Below, piece by piece: positions 11,842 to 22,968 of a stretch of 64,000 nucleotides of DNA (the stretch's first letter is position 1; each line of letters opens with the position of its first letter). Under the pieces are notes generated by a model. That model ran no database searches, was not told where the DNA came from, and saw only the letters and a list, made by a program, of their open reading frames with translations. Source of the stretch: Spinacia oleracea. Taxonomy: Eukaryota; Streptophyta; Magnoliopsida; Caryophyllales; Amaranthaceae. A program made the position numbers and the translations under genes. Location of the stretch: contig NC_079488.1 of NCBI RefSeq assembly GCF_020520425.1, positions 91,245,285-91,309,284 on the forward strand, given 5' to 3'.

Positions 11842-14800
11842 TGTAATCCCCCGTAAATTTATAAATTTTATTAATATATTTTAACGCATATTATTTATAT
11901 TTAAATAGAATCTATAAATTTTAAGTAATAAATATATAATTAACGTATATTTATTTTTATTTTAAGTACGTTCTAAATATTTAACGATTTTGAACTTTAT
12001 TATATTTATATATTTAATGTATATTTAATTTTATTTAAATATATTCTAAACATTTTAGCGATTGTGCAATCAAAAATAATTTTAGAATTTTATGTTAAAA
12101 AGAATTCGAATTAGGAAAACACTTGAATTCGGAAAAACAATCCTATTCGGTTTGACTCAAACACTAAAATCCAAATCCTAATCCTAGCCCACATGGGAAA
12201 AGCCCAAAATAAAAATCCATTCCTTCCCTTACTCTAATTCACGTAAAACCCAAAGCAACCAAAACCCTCCCTTTCTATTTCACGTGAAACACCAAGCCTC
12301 CTTCCCTCAGTTCTCTCTCACGGTGGTGCCTCTGCCTTGCTCTCCACGTCGCCGTCCCAGCCGCCACAGTCACCGGCGATCCCTAACACCGGTAACTTCT
12401 TCGATCTTCTTCTTCATTCTCCTTCTCTTTCGTTCTCTTTTCGTCCTTCCTTAATCGTACTCCCATTGTTGATTTTCGCGCAGCACAGAACTCCGCGAGT
12501 CTGTCCTCGCCGCCAGCCCTACCGCCGTCAGCGCAGCCGCCGGCCACCGCACGGTAGCCTCCCCCTTCTTTCTTTCTTTTTTTGTTGGTTAAAGCTTTTC
12601 TTTTAATTTATTTTCATGTGGTTTAATTGCCCCTCTTCTCTCGCTCAAGGTTCCCGCAACCAACCACCACCACCTTGCTCCCACTGCGCGACGCCGCCAC
12701 CTTCAGCCGTGCCTCACACCGCCGGCCAACTCCTCTCTCTTTCTCCTTTTGGTTATTTATTAAACCCTAAGTTATTTAAATCTTTTAATTAAGTTTATTA
12801 ATTTGAATTTATGTTTCTTGAAATTAAATTATTAATCTTTATAGTTAAATTATAATTTTCAGATTTGGTGTTGATGTTATTAATTAATTATTTTCAGTTT
12901 TGGTTGATTAATATATAAGTTAGGGTTTAAATTAGTTTAGTGATTTAATTCATGTTTATTGAATTTAAATTATAAGTCATTATGATTAAATTATATTTTC
13001 AGATTATATATTATGTTTAAATAGTAAATTTAATTTTCAGATTATGCGATTGCATTAAAATAATTATTTTTAATTATTAAAGCATGAATATTTAAGGTTT
13101 TAATAGTTTTAAAATCATAGTATGATGTTTATGAATTATTAAGGTTATTGTTTTTACGATTTTAAGCATATTAATTATGGTTTGGCGAAGTTTTAAACTA
13201 TTTTATATTGCTGGAATTTTAAAAGGGATGTTTTATTGGAGTTTGGAACGATTTGGGATCATTAGTTTAATAGTTATTATGCTTGGAGGATATTTAGTTA
13301 AATTTCGATATTTGGGATGGTTCGAAATATGTTTAGGGTCTATTTAGAGTACTTTAGTATTGCTGTAAATTGTTGGATATTGATTGGGAATTTTATTGGT
13401 TGTTGTTAGGCGGAGAATTCTCTTTAGGCGACTTTTGAAAGTGTTAAAGTGGCCTATCAGTTTGTTTACACAAGGTACGTACATACCTGTGTGCTTGGAA
13501 TGTGTGCTAATTGTTGAATTCATGTTGAATTTGTTGGTGAACTTGGTTGTGTTGAGATTGTTGTTGAACTTGGTTATGTTGATATTATTGACGAACTTGG
13601 TTGTGTTGAAATTACATGTTTAATACTGTTGGACGAACATATTGAACTTATATGGCATTATGAGAATTGTAACATGTTAGTATGGATGATTGATACAAAC
13701 ATGTTGGTTGGGACCGCTAGATTATTCTATATATGTTGGTTGTTGTTCCCTTTTTAGCTTTTCACTACTTTATGAGGGCGGTGGACCTTGTTTAGTAAGT
13801 TGAAACTTTACACCCATATACAGGGGTTGATCATGGTTAAAGGAAAGGTTGGATAAATTAGAATGAGTCTTGATTGATGCCTTTGTGATCACTTACTTAA
13901 TTCCAAGATAAAAACAGTTGTGAACAAATGTGGATTGCATGCCTTATGTGATTGTTGAGTCATAACGGAATCTCAATTTGTAAATCATGTAAAGTGAAAC
14001 TGAGTAGCAATAGCTTTAGACCGTGCACGTCTAAAGTGACGGACAAACAGGAGTTGGGGTTCATGGTGGTAGCCCATGGCCTTTTCTGGGACCGGATTGA
14101 TCACCGTGTTCTATTTTTATTCAAATGTTCCTCGATATCGCAGGTCTCTGAGGTTACGGAGTCGCGCCCGTACCTCGTCTTCCTTAGTGAAGTCTGCTGG
14201 ACGGACAACTCGGTCCATTGTCTATTTCAACTAAAATAATATTATTGCAAAAAGTCTAGCCTAGTCTAGTCTGGTCAAGTATGGTCGTCAAACTATCATG
14301 TTTTGTCTGCCCTTGTTTGTGTTCATTAGTATCATGTTAGGGTTGTTCGTTTAATAGAATCATGTTAGGGTTGTTCGTTTAATAGAATCATGTTAGGATT
14401 ATTATTGATTTAGTATGTAGTACTCAGCTTTGCTGATTACGTGATTTTGCTTGTGCATGTTGATCATGGCTATGCCTTATTGATCCTGTGATGACCCAAT
14501 CTTTGGTGAGCAGTCTCTAAGGATCAATAAGCATTGTCCATCTGCAGGTTTGAAGATGTTGCATCATTGGGATCGGGAATAGAAAGCTTGTATTTAGTTT
14601 TGATTTGCTAAGTTGACTTGGGTTTGTTTAATTGGACTTTAAACTTGTCGTACTATTTATATTTCCTTATTTTCGTTGGTTAATTTTTGGGACTAAACCT
14701 GTAATCGATTATTTATAAACCTAAAGTTGGTTTTATGTTTTCCGCTGCAAAATTCTGAATAAGCCGTTACGTTTTCACACGGGCGATAATGCCTTGATGA

Positions 14801-14860
14801 TTCTCTATGTTTTATATTAAAAGATTATTTTAGAAAAGAGAGAATTGTCGGGGTGTTACA
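11842..14860 (+). repeat. 5' LTR of the gag-only element
   Basis: 3019 bp, beginning TGTAATCCCCC and ending GGGTGTTACA. Its first third is C-rich and leader-like (12300-12760), which opens a spurious 89-residue frame at 12337 that is repeated in the 3' LTR. Three 27-bp tandem units related to gttggtgaacttggttgtg lie at 13533-13613. The motif shared with the window's first bases is present in reverse complement near 14160. Confidence 0.93.
13533..13613 (+). repeat. 27-bp tandem repeat (x3) in the 5' LTR
   Basis: Units at 13533-13559, 13560-13586 and 13587-13613, each containing gaacttggtt. The same three units are at 20200-20280 in the 3' LTR, and degenerate reverse-complement units are at about 4720-4810 in the solo LTR. 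They give a useful family marker. Confidence 0.85.
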
Positions 14861-14863
14861 AAG

Positions 14864-14876
14864 TGGTATCTAGAAG
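14864..14876 (+). promoter_or_regulatory. Degenerate primer binding site (initiator tRNA-Met type)
   Basis: TGGTATCTAGAAGC starts three bases inside the 5' LTR. The usual plant tRNA-iMet site is TGGTATCAGAGC, so this copy resembles it with small insertions. Confidence 0.6.
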
Positions 14877-15501
14877 CTAAGGTTTTACTTTAATAAATTT
14901 TTAGGCGCCTAACTATCTAGTTATTTAAAATAAATTTTTTAAAAATCGAGATTCTACGTATTATAGTGTTCAAAAATTGGTACTTTTTTTGGGGGGGGGC
15001 GATTTTCTTTTATCTTGTTTGAAAGTATATAATATTTCTTATTTAAGTTAGAAATCAAATTATTTATTCGAATTAAAGTGACTTTCGAAATTTTTATTCT
15101 TTTTCTTATTATTTATTATTCAAAAAAAAAAAATGAGTACAAATCTTTAGAAGTTCAATTTTTTTTTTAAAAAAAGTTGCTCCAAGAGTTAGAATTCGTT
15201 ATTTAGGAAATATAAATCTTTTTCGAATTAAAAACTTTATTTTCGAATTTATTCGCTACGCATTTCCTTAATTTATTTTACTTTATTTATTTCATATTTA
15301 TTTTTATGTTATTATTTTATGTTATAATTTTCATATATTATCGTTCTTTTACTTCGTCATTTAAATTATTTCATTGATTTAGTTTATGAGAGATGGGTAG
15401 TATAAGAAGGGCATATAAGATAGAATTATATGTGCATTAGTAGCTAGTCAATGCTAGCATAAGAAATTGATTGTTATGTACGTGCGTGTGCTAATTGTTT
15501 A

Positions 15502-16272
15502 ATGTTACATTTAAATGTGCATAAAGAATTGTTTGATTCCACCAAACTTATTGCATTATTGAACTTTGTTTATGATTTGGTTGGAAAATCGTTAGTGAGA
15601 CATGGAATTGTTTATATCAGGAATAAAATGTTTCTTTCCAAGTATACCAACATAGGATCCTTCGAGAAACTTGATATAGAAACCCCTGACATTTACGTGA
15701 AGAAAATTGTGTTTGGATGTGAATATCATGCTAAAGTTCAAGGGCAACCTATCTTAATGAGAAAGGATACCATAGCAGCCACTATCATTAATTGCTTACC
15801 TAACAAATTTCCATACCTAGAACTCAAGGAAAAGTTTAAAGACATGCATTCTGATAATGGAACTCCAAACTTGGCTAAGTATGGAACTTGGGATGGTAGA
15901 TGGAAATATGATTCAGAAATTCTGACCACCATTATTGAGGCGGCAGAAAGTGGGTTTAGAGACGGTAAAATCGTAGGAAGTCATGTTGGAGATGCAGTTA
16001 CAGAAGAACCTATGGGAGTAAGTGTAAATAATGACCTAGAGGAAAATGATGTAGCTGTGGAGAATGAGAATGTAGATGTTGAGACAGAGAATCCTAACCC
16101 AGCGGCCCATGAGCCAACAATTGAGATTTCTAGTGATTCAGATGAAGAGCTCGAAAGTGAACAGGAGATGGCAAGTGAGCCTAATCAAGATGAAGACATG
16201 GGAGAAGATGCAAACCCTGAGGAAGACCCCGATGAAGACCCTGAAGAAGAGTTCGATGATCTTGAGATCTAA
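15502..16272 (+). CDS. Acidic ORF upstream of gag, function unknown
   Basis: A 256-residue frame with an ATG start at 15502 and a TAA/TAG-free body ending at 16272. Residues 1-160 look like a folded domain with mixed hydrophobic and charged residues and conserved-looking aromatic stretches such as KYGTWDGRWKYDSEI. The last 80 or so residues are strongly acidic (EISSDSDEELESEQE and runs of E, D and P). I do not recognise the family. It lies between the 5' LTR and gag, where Ogre/Tat elements carry an extra ORF, but I cannot show that it is related to theirs. It is uninterrupted, whereas gag in the same element has a stop, which hints that it may be under constraint. Confidence 0.6.
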   Translation: MLHLNVHKELFDSTKLIALLNFVYDLVGKSLVRHGIVYIRNKMFLSKYTNIGSFEKLDIETPDIYVKKIVFGCEYHAKVQGQPILMRKDTIAATIINCLPNKFPYLELKEKFKDMHSDNGTPNLAKYGTWDGRWKYDSEILTTIIEAAESGFRDGKIVGSHVGDAVTEEPMGVSVNNDLEENDVAVENENVDVETENPNPAAHEPTIEISSDSDEELESEQEMASEPNQDEDMGEDANPEEDPDEDPEEEFDDLEI

Positions 16273-16930
16273 AGTTCACTCCGAAAGCTTTCAGGAGCAA
16301 TGGATAGGCAAGAGGCCACAAATAGTTAATTAGCTCTTTTATGTTTTAAAGAATAAGTAGCAAAGCTACAACAGTTTAAGGTTAAAGTTTATTGAAGTTT
16401 GAAATGTTCTTTATTATTTTGAAGGATGTAATAAACCTTTATGGAGTTAGCAATAAAAGTTAAAGTTCTCAAGGAATTGTTCTTTATTCTATTTTGAGGA
16501 TTCCATAATACCCCAACCTTTAGGTAACACGTCATGGATTAATTTTCCTATTGGTTGCATACTCAGTGTGAATTGTGGATCAATTTAATTGCCACAATAA
16601 TATTAAATGATTTGAGTGCATAAAGGAAGTGAGGGCCAATCTAGACCCTCATGACCAATATGATTCAAAATGTTATGCCTTATGTGCAGTGTGTGAATGT
16701 CTTTCGTAAATTATTGAGGATGATTATTGTTCAATGATTATTGCATCTTGTAGACGATCGTTGCACCTTCGTAAACGATTGTCGTGACTTCATAAATGAT
16801 GTGTATTAATGTGAACATTGTTGGTTGAGGCGATCTTTATGGTCAATTCAAGTATTAAATTGTATGGGATGACGTATAGGTGATGTTCGAACCTAAAGTA
16901 GAGTATACTAATTGCAGGTCGCGTTCTAGA

Positions 16931-18007
16931 ATGGCCAACAACAATGATCTAGCCGTTGCTATTCACCTCTTGGCGGAAAAGCTGACTCAGGAAAGAACTG
17001 AGCGCCCTAATTCTGCAGGGGAAATGTTTAAAAGGCTTGCTAGGGTTAAACCACCATACTTCAAGGGGCAATCAGACCCTACCTTCTTAGAAAATTGGAT
17101 TAGGGAGTTTGAGAAACTGTTTGAGGCTGTGAGTTGCCCTAGGAGTATGAGAGTAGGTCAAGCTGTCCTTTACCTAAAAGATGAAGCCGATCTGTGGTGG
17201 AGAGAGAATGAAACTAGGCTAAGTACTGCCGAGGGATTTAATTGGGACTCATTTGTTGTTGCATTGAGGGAAAAGTTTTATCCTCCTTTTATAACAGAAC
17301 GAAAAGCACAGGAATTCATAAACCTTGGGATGGGGAGTATGACCATCGCTGAATATTATAGCAAATTTATAGCGCTGTCGAAGTTTGCACCTGAGGTTGT
17401 AGCCACAGAGGAGATAAAGGCTCAGATGTTTGAGCAAGGGTTGACCAATGAGATCAAGTTGGGATTAGGTGGAGAAACCTTTACACCTTTAGAGAATGTG
17501 TATGAGAGAACCGCCCATATTCATGGCTTACAGTCTAGAAGGGACAAGAAAAATATTGTTGGGGAGAAAAGAAAAGAGTTAGATTCTGGGAAAAACTGAG
17601 GGAATTTCAAGAAGAATAGAAACGTGAATAGGAATGAGAGTGGAAATGGAAATTTTCAAGGAAGAAGCAATCAGGGGCACCACAACAACTCGAACCAATC
17701 TAAGAGAGTGCATCATTGCAAGATGTGCAGTAGCAATCACCCTGGTAAGAACTGCAAAGTAGAACTAGTGACCTGCAACTATTGTCAGAAAAGGGGGCAT
17801 AGGGAGTATGAGTGCTTCACTAAGCACAAAAAGGAACAAAATAGTAATGGAGGTGGAAACCAAGTGAGGTTTAACCAGTCTGGAGGTCAAAAGCCTGAAG
17901 GGGCACAAAACAATCAAGAGAACTATAATAAGCCTGCAAATGATAACAACAACCCGAATAAGGCTCCAGGAAAGTTGTACATGATGAATCAGAATGAGGA
18001 TGAATGA
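16931..18007 (+). pseudogene. gag: Ty3/gypsy gag with one in-frame TGA before the zinc knuckle
   Basis: The start is the ATG at 16931 (MANNND); an upstream in-frame ATG exists at 16880. The capsid part is a typical retrotransposon gag domain, with PPYFKGQSDPTFLENWI, a DLWWREN motif and FYPPFI. The frame meets TGA at 17597-17599 and continues in the same frame to 18007, where two cysteine clusters occur: CKMCSSNHPGKNC and CNYCQKRGHREYEC (C-x2-C-x4-H-x4-C). A single stop thus separates capsid from the RNA-binding nucleocapsid. It may be a simple inactivating mutation or a site of readthrough; the sequence alone does not decide. There is no protease or polymerase downstream. Confidence 0.88.
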
Positions 18008-18496
18008 TCTGCCGATATAGATTCTGGTACTTTTCTATTAACTCCGCGCAAGTTAAGCATTATTTAATTCGTGGTAACTTGTTCTTTTGTTTCGTCATAT
18101 GTTGTGAAAAGTCTATAGTGGTAGTTTTAGTGAAATAGGAATTTTGAGGATAGAATTCGTCGAAAGAGAATTTTGATTAGCTATTCCCTGAGGTGAGTTA
18201 CGAGGGCGTAACTCGTTTTCTTTAAGGGGGGTAGAATGCGATAGAAATTCGCGCTTTTTACCTATTTTATGGATTTTTTTATGCATTTTATTGCTTATTT
18301 TAGCAAATTTTACAAGTTGATGCAAAGCAAATAGATTCTCCGCATAAGAAAAGGTGTTCATGAGTAACACAAACAGCTTTGAGTTGGCAAAAGAGTGCAT
18401 ATAGGTGGCACAAGTACTTCTCTAGTAAGAATAAGTTAAAAGCTTTTCGGAAAATGTGGGAAATTTCGTGTCAAGTTTCGGGACGAAACTTCTTTT
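18008..18496 (+). other. Non-coding 3' internal region of the gag-only element
   Basis: About 490 bp between gag and the polypurine tract. Phrases such as gtttcgggacgaaacttctt, just before the tract, resemble the end of full-length gypsy internal regions, where the pol ORF would normally finish. This fits loss of the pol segment from an autonomous ancestor. No frame longer than about 95 codons is present. Confidence 0.6.
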
Positions 18497-18509
18497 AAGA
18501 GGGGTAGAT
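18497..18509 (+). promoter_or_regulatory. Polypurine tract
   Basis: AAGAGGGGTAGAT directly abuts the 3' LTR at 18510. It is the expected primer for plus-strand DNA synthesis. Confidence 0.75.
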
Positions 18510-21500
18510 TGTAATCCCCCGTAAATTTATAAATTTTATTAATATATTTTAACGCATATTATTTATATTTAAATAGAATCTATAAATTTTAAGTAATAAA
18601 TATATAATTAACGTATATTTATTTTATTTTAAGTACGTTCTAAATATTTAACGATTTTGAACATTATTATATTTATATATTTAATGTATATTGAATTTTA
18701 TTTAAATATATTCTAAACATTTTAGCGATTGTGCAATCAAAAATAATTTTAGAATTTTATGTTAAAAAGAATTCGAATTAGGAAAACACTTGAATTCGGA
18801 AAAACAATCCTATTCGGTTTGACTCAAACACTAAAATCCAAATCCTAATCCTAGCCCACATGGGAAAAGCCCAAAATAAAAATCCATTCCTTCCCTTACT
18901 CTAATTCACGTAAAACCCAAAGCAACCAAAACCCTCCCTTTCTATTTCACGTGAAACACCAAGCCTCCTTCCCTCAGTTCTCTCTCACGGTGGTGCCTCT
19001 GCCTTGCTCTCCACGTCGCCGTCCCAGCCGCCACAGTCACCGGCGATCCCTAACACCGGTAACTTCTTCGATCTTCTTCTTCATTCTCCTTCTCTTTCGT
19101 TCTCTTTTCGTCCTTCCTTAATCGTACTCCCATTGTTGATTTTCGCGCAGCACAGAACTCCGCGAGTCTGTCCTCGCCGCCAGCCCTACCGCCGCCAGCG
19201 CAGCCGCCGGCCACCGCACGGTAGCCTCCCCCTTCTTTCTTTCTTTTTTTGTTGGTTAAAGATTTTCTTTTAATTTATTTTCATGTGGTTTAATTGCCCC
19301 TCTTCTCTCGCTCAAGGTTCCCGCAACCAACCACCACCACCTTGCTCCCACTGCGCGACGCCGCCACCTTCAGTCGTGCCTCACACCGCCGGCCAACTCC
19401 TCTCTCTTTCTCCTTTTGGTTATTTCTTAAACCCTAAGTTATTTAAATCTTTTAATTAAGTTTATTAATTTGAATTTATGTTTCTTGAAATTAAATTATT
19501 AATCTTTATAGTTAAATTATAATTTTCAGATTTGGTGTTGATGTTATTAATTAATTATTTTCAGTTTTGGTTGATTAATATATAAGTTAGGGTTTAAATT
19601 AGTTTAGTGATTTAATTCATGTTTATTGAATTTAAATTATAAGTTATTATGATTAAATTATATTTTCAGATTATATATTATGTTTAAATAGTAAATTTAA
19701 TTTTCAGATTATGCGATTGCATTGAAATAATGATTTTTAATTATTAAAGCATGAATATTTAAGGTTTTAATAGTTTTAAAATCATAGTATGATGTTTATG
19801 AATTATTAAGGTTATTTTTTTTACGATTTTAAGCATATTAATTATGGTTTGGCGAAGTTTTAAACTATTTTATATTGCTGGAATTTTAAAAGGGATGTTT
19901 TATTGGAGTTTGGAACGATTTGGGATCATTAGTTTAATAGTTATTATGCTTGGAGGATATTTAGTTAAATTTCGATATTTGGGATGGTTCGAAATATGTT
20001 TAGGGTCTATTTAGAGTACTTTAGTATTGCTGTAAATTGTTGGATATTGATTGGGAATTTTATTGGTTGTTGTTAGGCGGAGAATTCTCTTTAGGCGACT
20101 TTTGAAAGTGTTAAAGTGGCCTATCAGTTTGTTTACACAAGGTACGTACATACCTGTGTGCTTGGAATGTGTGCTAATTGTTGAATTCATGTTGAATTTG
20201 TTGGTGAACTTGGTTGTGTTGAGATTGTTGTTGAACTTGGTTATGTTGATATTATTGACGAACTTGGTTGTGTTGAAATTACATGTTTAATACTGTTGGA
20301 CGAACATATTGAACTTATATGGCATTATGAGAATTGTAACATGTTAGTATGGATGATTGATACAAACATGTTGGTTGGGAACGCTAGATTATTCTATATA
20401 TGTTGGTTGTTGTTCCCTTTTTAGCTTTTCACTACTTTATGAGGGCGGTGGACCTTGTTTAGTAAGTTGAAACTTTACACCCATATACAGGGGTTGATCA
20501 TGGTTAAAGGAAAGGTTGGATAAATTGGAATGAGTCTTGATTGATGCCTTTGTGATCACTTACTTAATTCCAAGATAAAAACAGTTGTGAACAAATGTGG
20601 ATTGCATGCCTTATGTGATTGTTGAGTCATAACGGAATCTCAATTTGTAAATCATGTAAAGTGAAACTGAGTAGCAATAGCTTTAGACCGTGCACGTCTA
20701 AAGTGACGGACAAACAGGAGTTGGGGTTCATGGTGGTAGCCCATGGCCTTTTCTGGGACCGGATTGATCACCGTGTTCTATTTTTATTCAAATGTTCCTC
20801 GATATCGCAGGTCTCTGAGGTTACGGAGTCGCGCCCGTACCTCGTCTTCCTTAGTGAAGACTGCTGGACGGACAACTCGGTCCATTGTCTATTTCAACTA
20901 AAATAATATTATTGCAAAAAGTCTAGCCTAGTCTAGTCTGGTCAAGTATGGTCGTCAAACTATCATGTTTTGTCTGCCCTTGTTTGTGTTCATTAGTATC
21001 ATGTTAGGGTTGTTCGTTTAATAGAATCATGTTAGGGTTGTTCGTTTAATAGAATCATGTTAGGATTATTATTGATTTAGTATGTAGTACTCAGCTTTGC
21101 TGATTACGTGCTTTTGCTTGTGCATGTTGATCATGGCTATGCCTTATTGATCCTGTGATGACCCAATCTTTGGTGAGCAGTCTCTAAGGATCAATAAGCA
21201 TTGTCCATCTGCAGGTTTGAAGATGATGCATCATTGGGATCGGGAATAGAGAGCTTGTATTTAGTTTTGATTTGCTAAGTTGACTTGGGTTTGTTTAATT
21301 GGACTTTAAACTTGTCGTACTATTTATATTTCCTTATTTTCGTTGGTTAATTTTTGGGACTAAACCTGTAATCGATTATTTATAAACTTAAAGTTGGTTT
21401 TATGTTTTCCGCTGCAAAATTCTGAATAAGCCGTTACGTTTTCACACGGGCGATAATGCCTTGATGATTCTCTATGTTTTATATTAAAAGATTATTTTAG

Positions 21501-21527
21501 AAAAGAGAGAATTGTCGGGGTGTTACA
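18510..21527 (+). repeat. 3' LTR of the gag-only element
   Basis: 3018 bp, the partner of 11842-14860 with scattered substitutions and one single-base indel. It carries the same C-rich leader and the same three 27-bp units (20200-20280). The right-hand CAAGA duplication follows at 21528-21532. Confidence 0.93.
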
Positions 21528-21660
21528 CAAGAAGAGAAGGGAAGACTGCTTGCGTGTGTTGGAGGAGAAAGGAGGGAGGTTGGTCGCGGCTGGGCGGCGC
21601 TGCGCGGCAAGGGCGGTAGTGAGGTGGTTGATGCGGCTGGTGGTGATACTGTGGTGGTAG
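21528..21660 (-). mobile_element. Long LTR fragment, oldest layer (part 3)
   Basis: GC-rich sequence that continues the interrupted LTR past the second insertion. It corresponds in position to the GC-rich block of the solo LTR. It stops resembling an LTR at about 21660, so the old copy is truncated there. Confidence 0.6.
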
Positions 21661-21687
21661 TATAAGCCTTAATATACTATTTACTTC

Positions 21688-21954
21688 CAAAATGTTGTTT
21701 ATGCACCCGGGTGCCCAATGCTTCCTATGCACCCTATTTTTAAATGAACATTTAGTTGAAATATAAAGAATATATTGTTTATACCTAAAGAACATATAGT
21801 AAATGAACATAAGTTCAAATCCAAAGAATTTATATTAAAATATTCAACTTGTAAGCGTACATTGAAATCATTCCCATGCTCATTAGGTGATCGATGAATG
21901 TTCATTAGAGTGCATAGTGAGCACTGTGTAATGGGGTGTATAATCCAAATTGCG
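21688..21954. mobile_element. 267-bp MULE-type MITE
   Basis: Flanked by perfect 9-bp duplications ATTTACTTC (21679-21687, 21955-21963). The ends form imperfect inverted repeats of about 21 bp (caaaatgttgtttatgcaccc against the reverse complement of gggtgtataatccaaattgcg). A 9-bp duplication is typical of Mutator-like elements. No coding capacity. Confidence 0.7.
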
Positions 21955-22079
21955 ATTTACTTCTAATAAGTAACTGATACTAAAATCGAATGAATTACCA
22001 GGTATTAAAGTATTAAACAAATCAAAACTAAAACCACTAATATCATAACTAAATAACCAAAATTCCAAAATAAAACAAC

Positions 22080-22713
22080 TCGAGTGTCATAAAATCATAT
22101 CAAGGAGTAGAAGTAAAGCATTTTGAAGCAGATCGAAACAAAAACACACAAAAGAATTAGGTAAACACTAAAATGATCTCAAAACAACGTAAAAACTTAA
22201 AAATCTACTAGCATAAGCCAAAATGAAGCTAAATCAAAAGAGAGAAGAACATAAACTTACGTAATTGAAAATTCGAGTAAGAATCGCAGAACTTGGGAAC
22301 AAATCGCGCAAAAACGCATAGTGAAGTTAGGTAAAACCCTAAAAATCGCGCAAAAACCTTAACGTCAACTCAAAATAAGGTAAAACCCTAAAAATCTAGT
22401 ATCATCGTAATAAAATAACAACCAAACGAGTTTAGAAACTAAAATCAGTTGAAAAGAAGTGAAAACCCTAAAAAAAATACAAAATCAAAGCTGAATCGAA
22501 ACAAAAAGTAACGAAATTGAAGAAACGAAGATAAAGCAGAGAGTTCGAGTCGAAGAACTGAAGAACAAATGGGGGAATTGCAGTAGAAATCGAGCATAAG
22601 AAGAATTGGCACGTGTAGATGAAAAATCATAACTTTCTCTCTCCTCAAATGTGAACAGTGTTTTTGAAATTGAAAATGATGGGAAACGAGCATGAAAAGA
22701 AGTTTTTATAGGA
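22080..22713 (-). promoter_or_regulatory. Orphan promoter, leader and first-intron-like fragment
   Basis: Read on the minus strand, a TATAAAA box (near 22703-22710) is followed by CT-rich leader-like sequence with many TTC and CTC tracts and then T-rich sequence with ttagggtttt blocks. A strong donor-like GTAAGTTT lies near 22260. This is how a plant promoter, untranslated exon and first intron look, but no coding exon follows. It could be a piece captured by a transposon or the relic of a lost gene. A short hairpin (aaggtggt...aaccacctt) lies just upstream at about 22780-22803. Confidence 0.35.
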
Positions 22714-22968
22714 TACAATTGAATTGACCCGCAACCAAAACCAATTCGACTTGACCTGCGACCCCAACCCAATTATAAGGTGGTCTTTTGTGCAAAACCA
22801 CCTTATATAAAAGTTTGTAATATACTTTCCGAATATAAAAATAAATAAATAAATATTGGTTACCATAGCAAGTGGCCTAGACGTCAACGAGGTGGGTTAG
22901 TCCCCAGTAGTTGTTTAATGAGGGTGTATAGGAGGAGGCACCGGTGGTGCTACATTGGTTGAATGCAT

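Larger units (their letters stand above)
11842..21527 (+). mobile_element. Complete gag-only LTR retrotransposon with about 3-kb LTRs
   Basis: 9686 bp, with LTRs at 11842-14860 and 18510-21527 (TGTAATCCCCC...GGGTGTTACA) and perfect CAAGA duplications (11837-11841, 21528-21532). The internal region is only 3649 bp: a degenerate primer site, a 256-residue acidic ORF of unknown function, a Ty3/gypsy gag with a zinc knuckle, and a polypurine tract. Protease, reverse transcriptase, RNase H and integrase are all absent and no deletion scar is obvious. This is the layout of non-autonomous gag-bearing elements. By eye the LTRs differ at about 18 positions in 3 kb, so it is a fairly recent insertion. 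Confidence 0.95.

Noticed and set aside
12337-12606. 89-codon frame, repeated at 19004-19273
   Set aside because: Present in both LTRs of the same element in the C-rich leader. The product is low-complexity (Pro, Ser, Leu, Arg), so it is more likely a by-product of LTR composition.
15502-16272. Reading the acidic ORF as a host gene captured by the retrotransposon
   Set aside because: I do not recognise it as any plant protein, it has no introns to compare, and it sits where accessory ORFs of LTR elements occur. I left it as an element ORF of unknown function.
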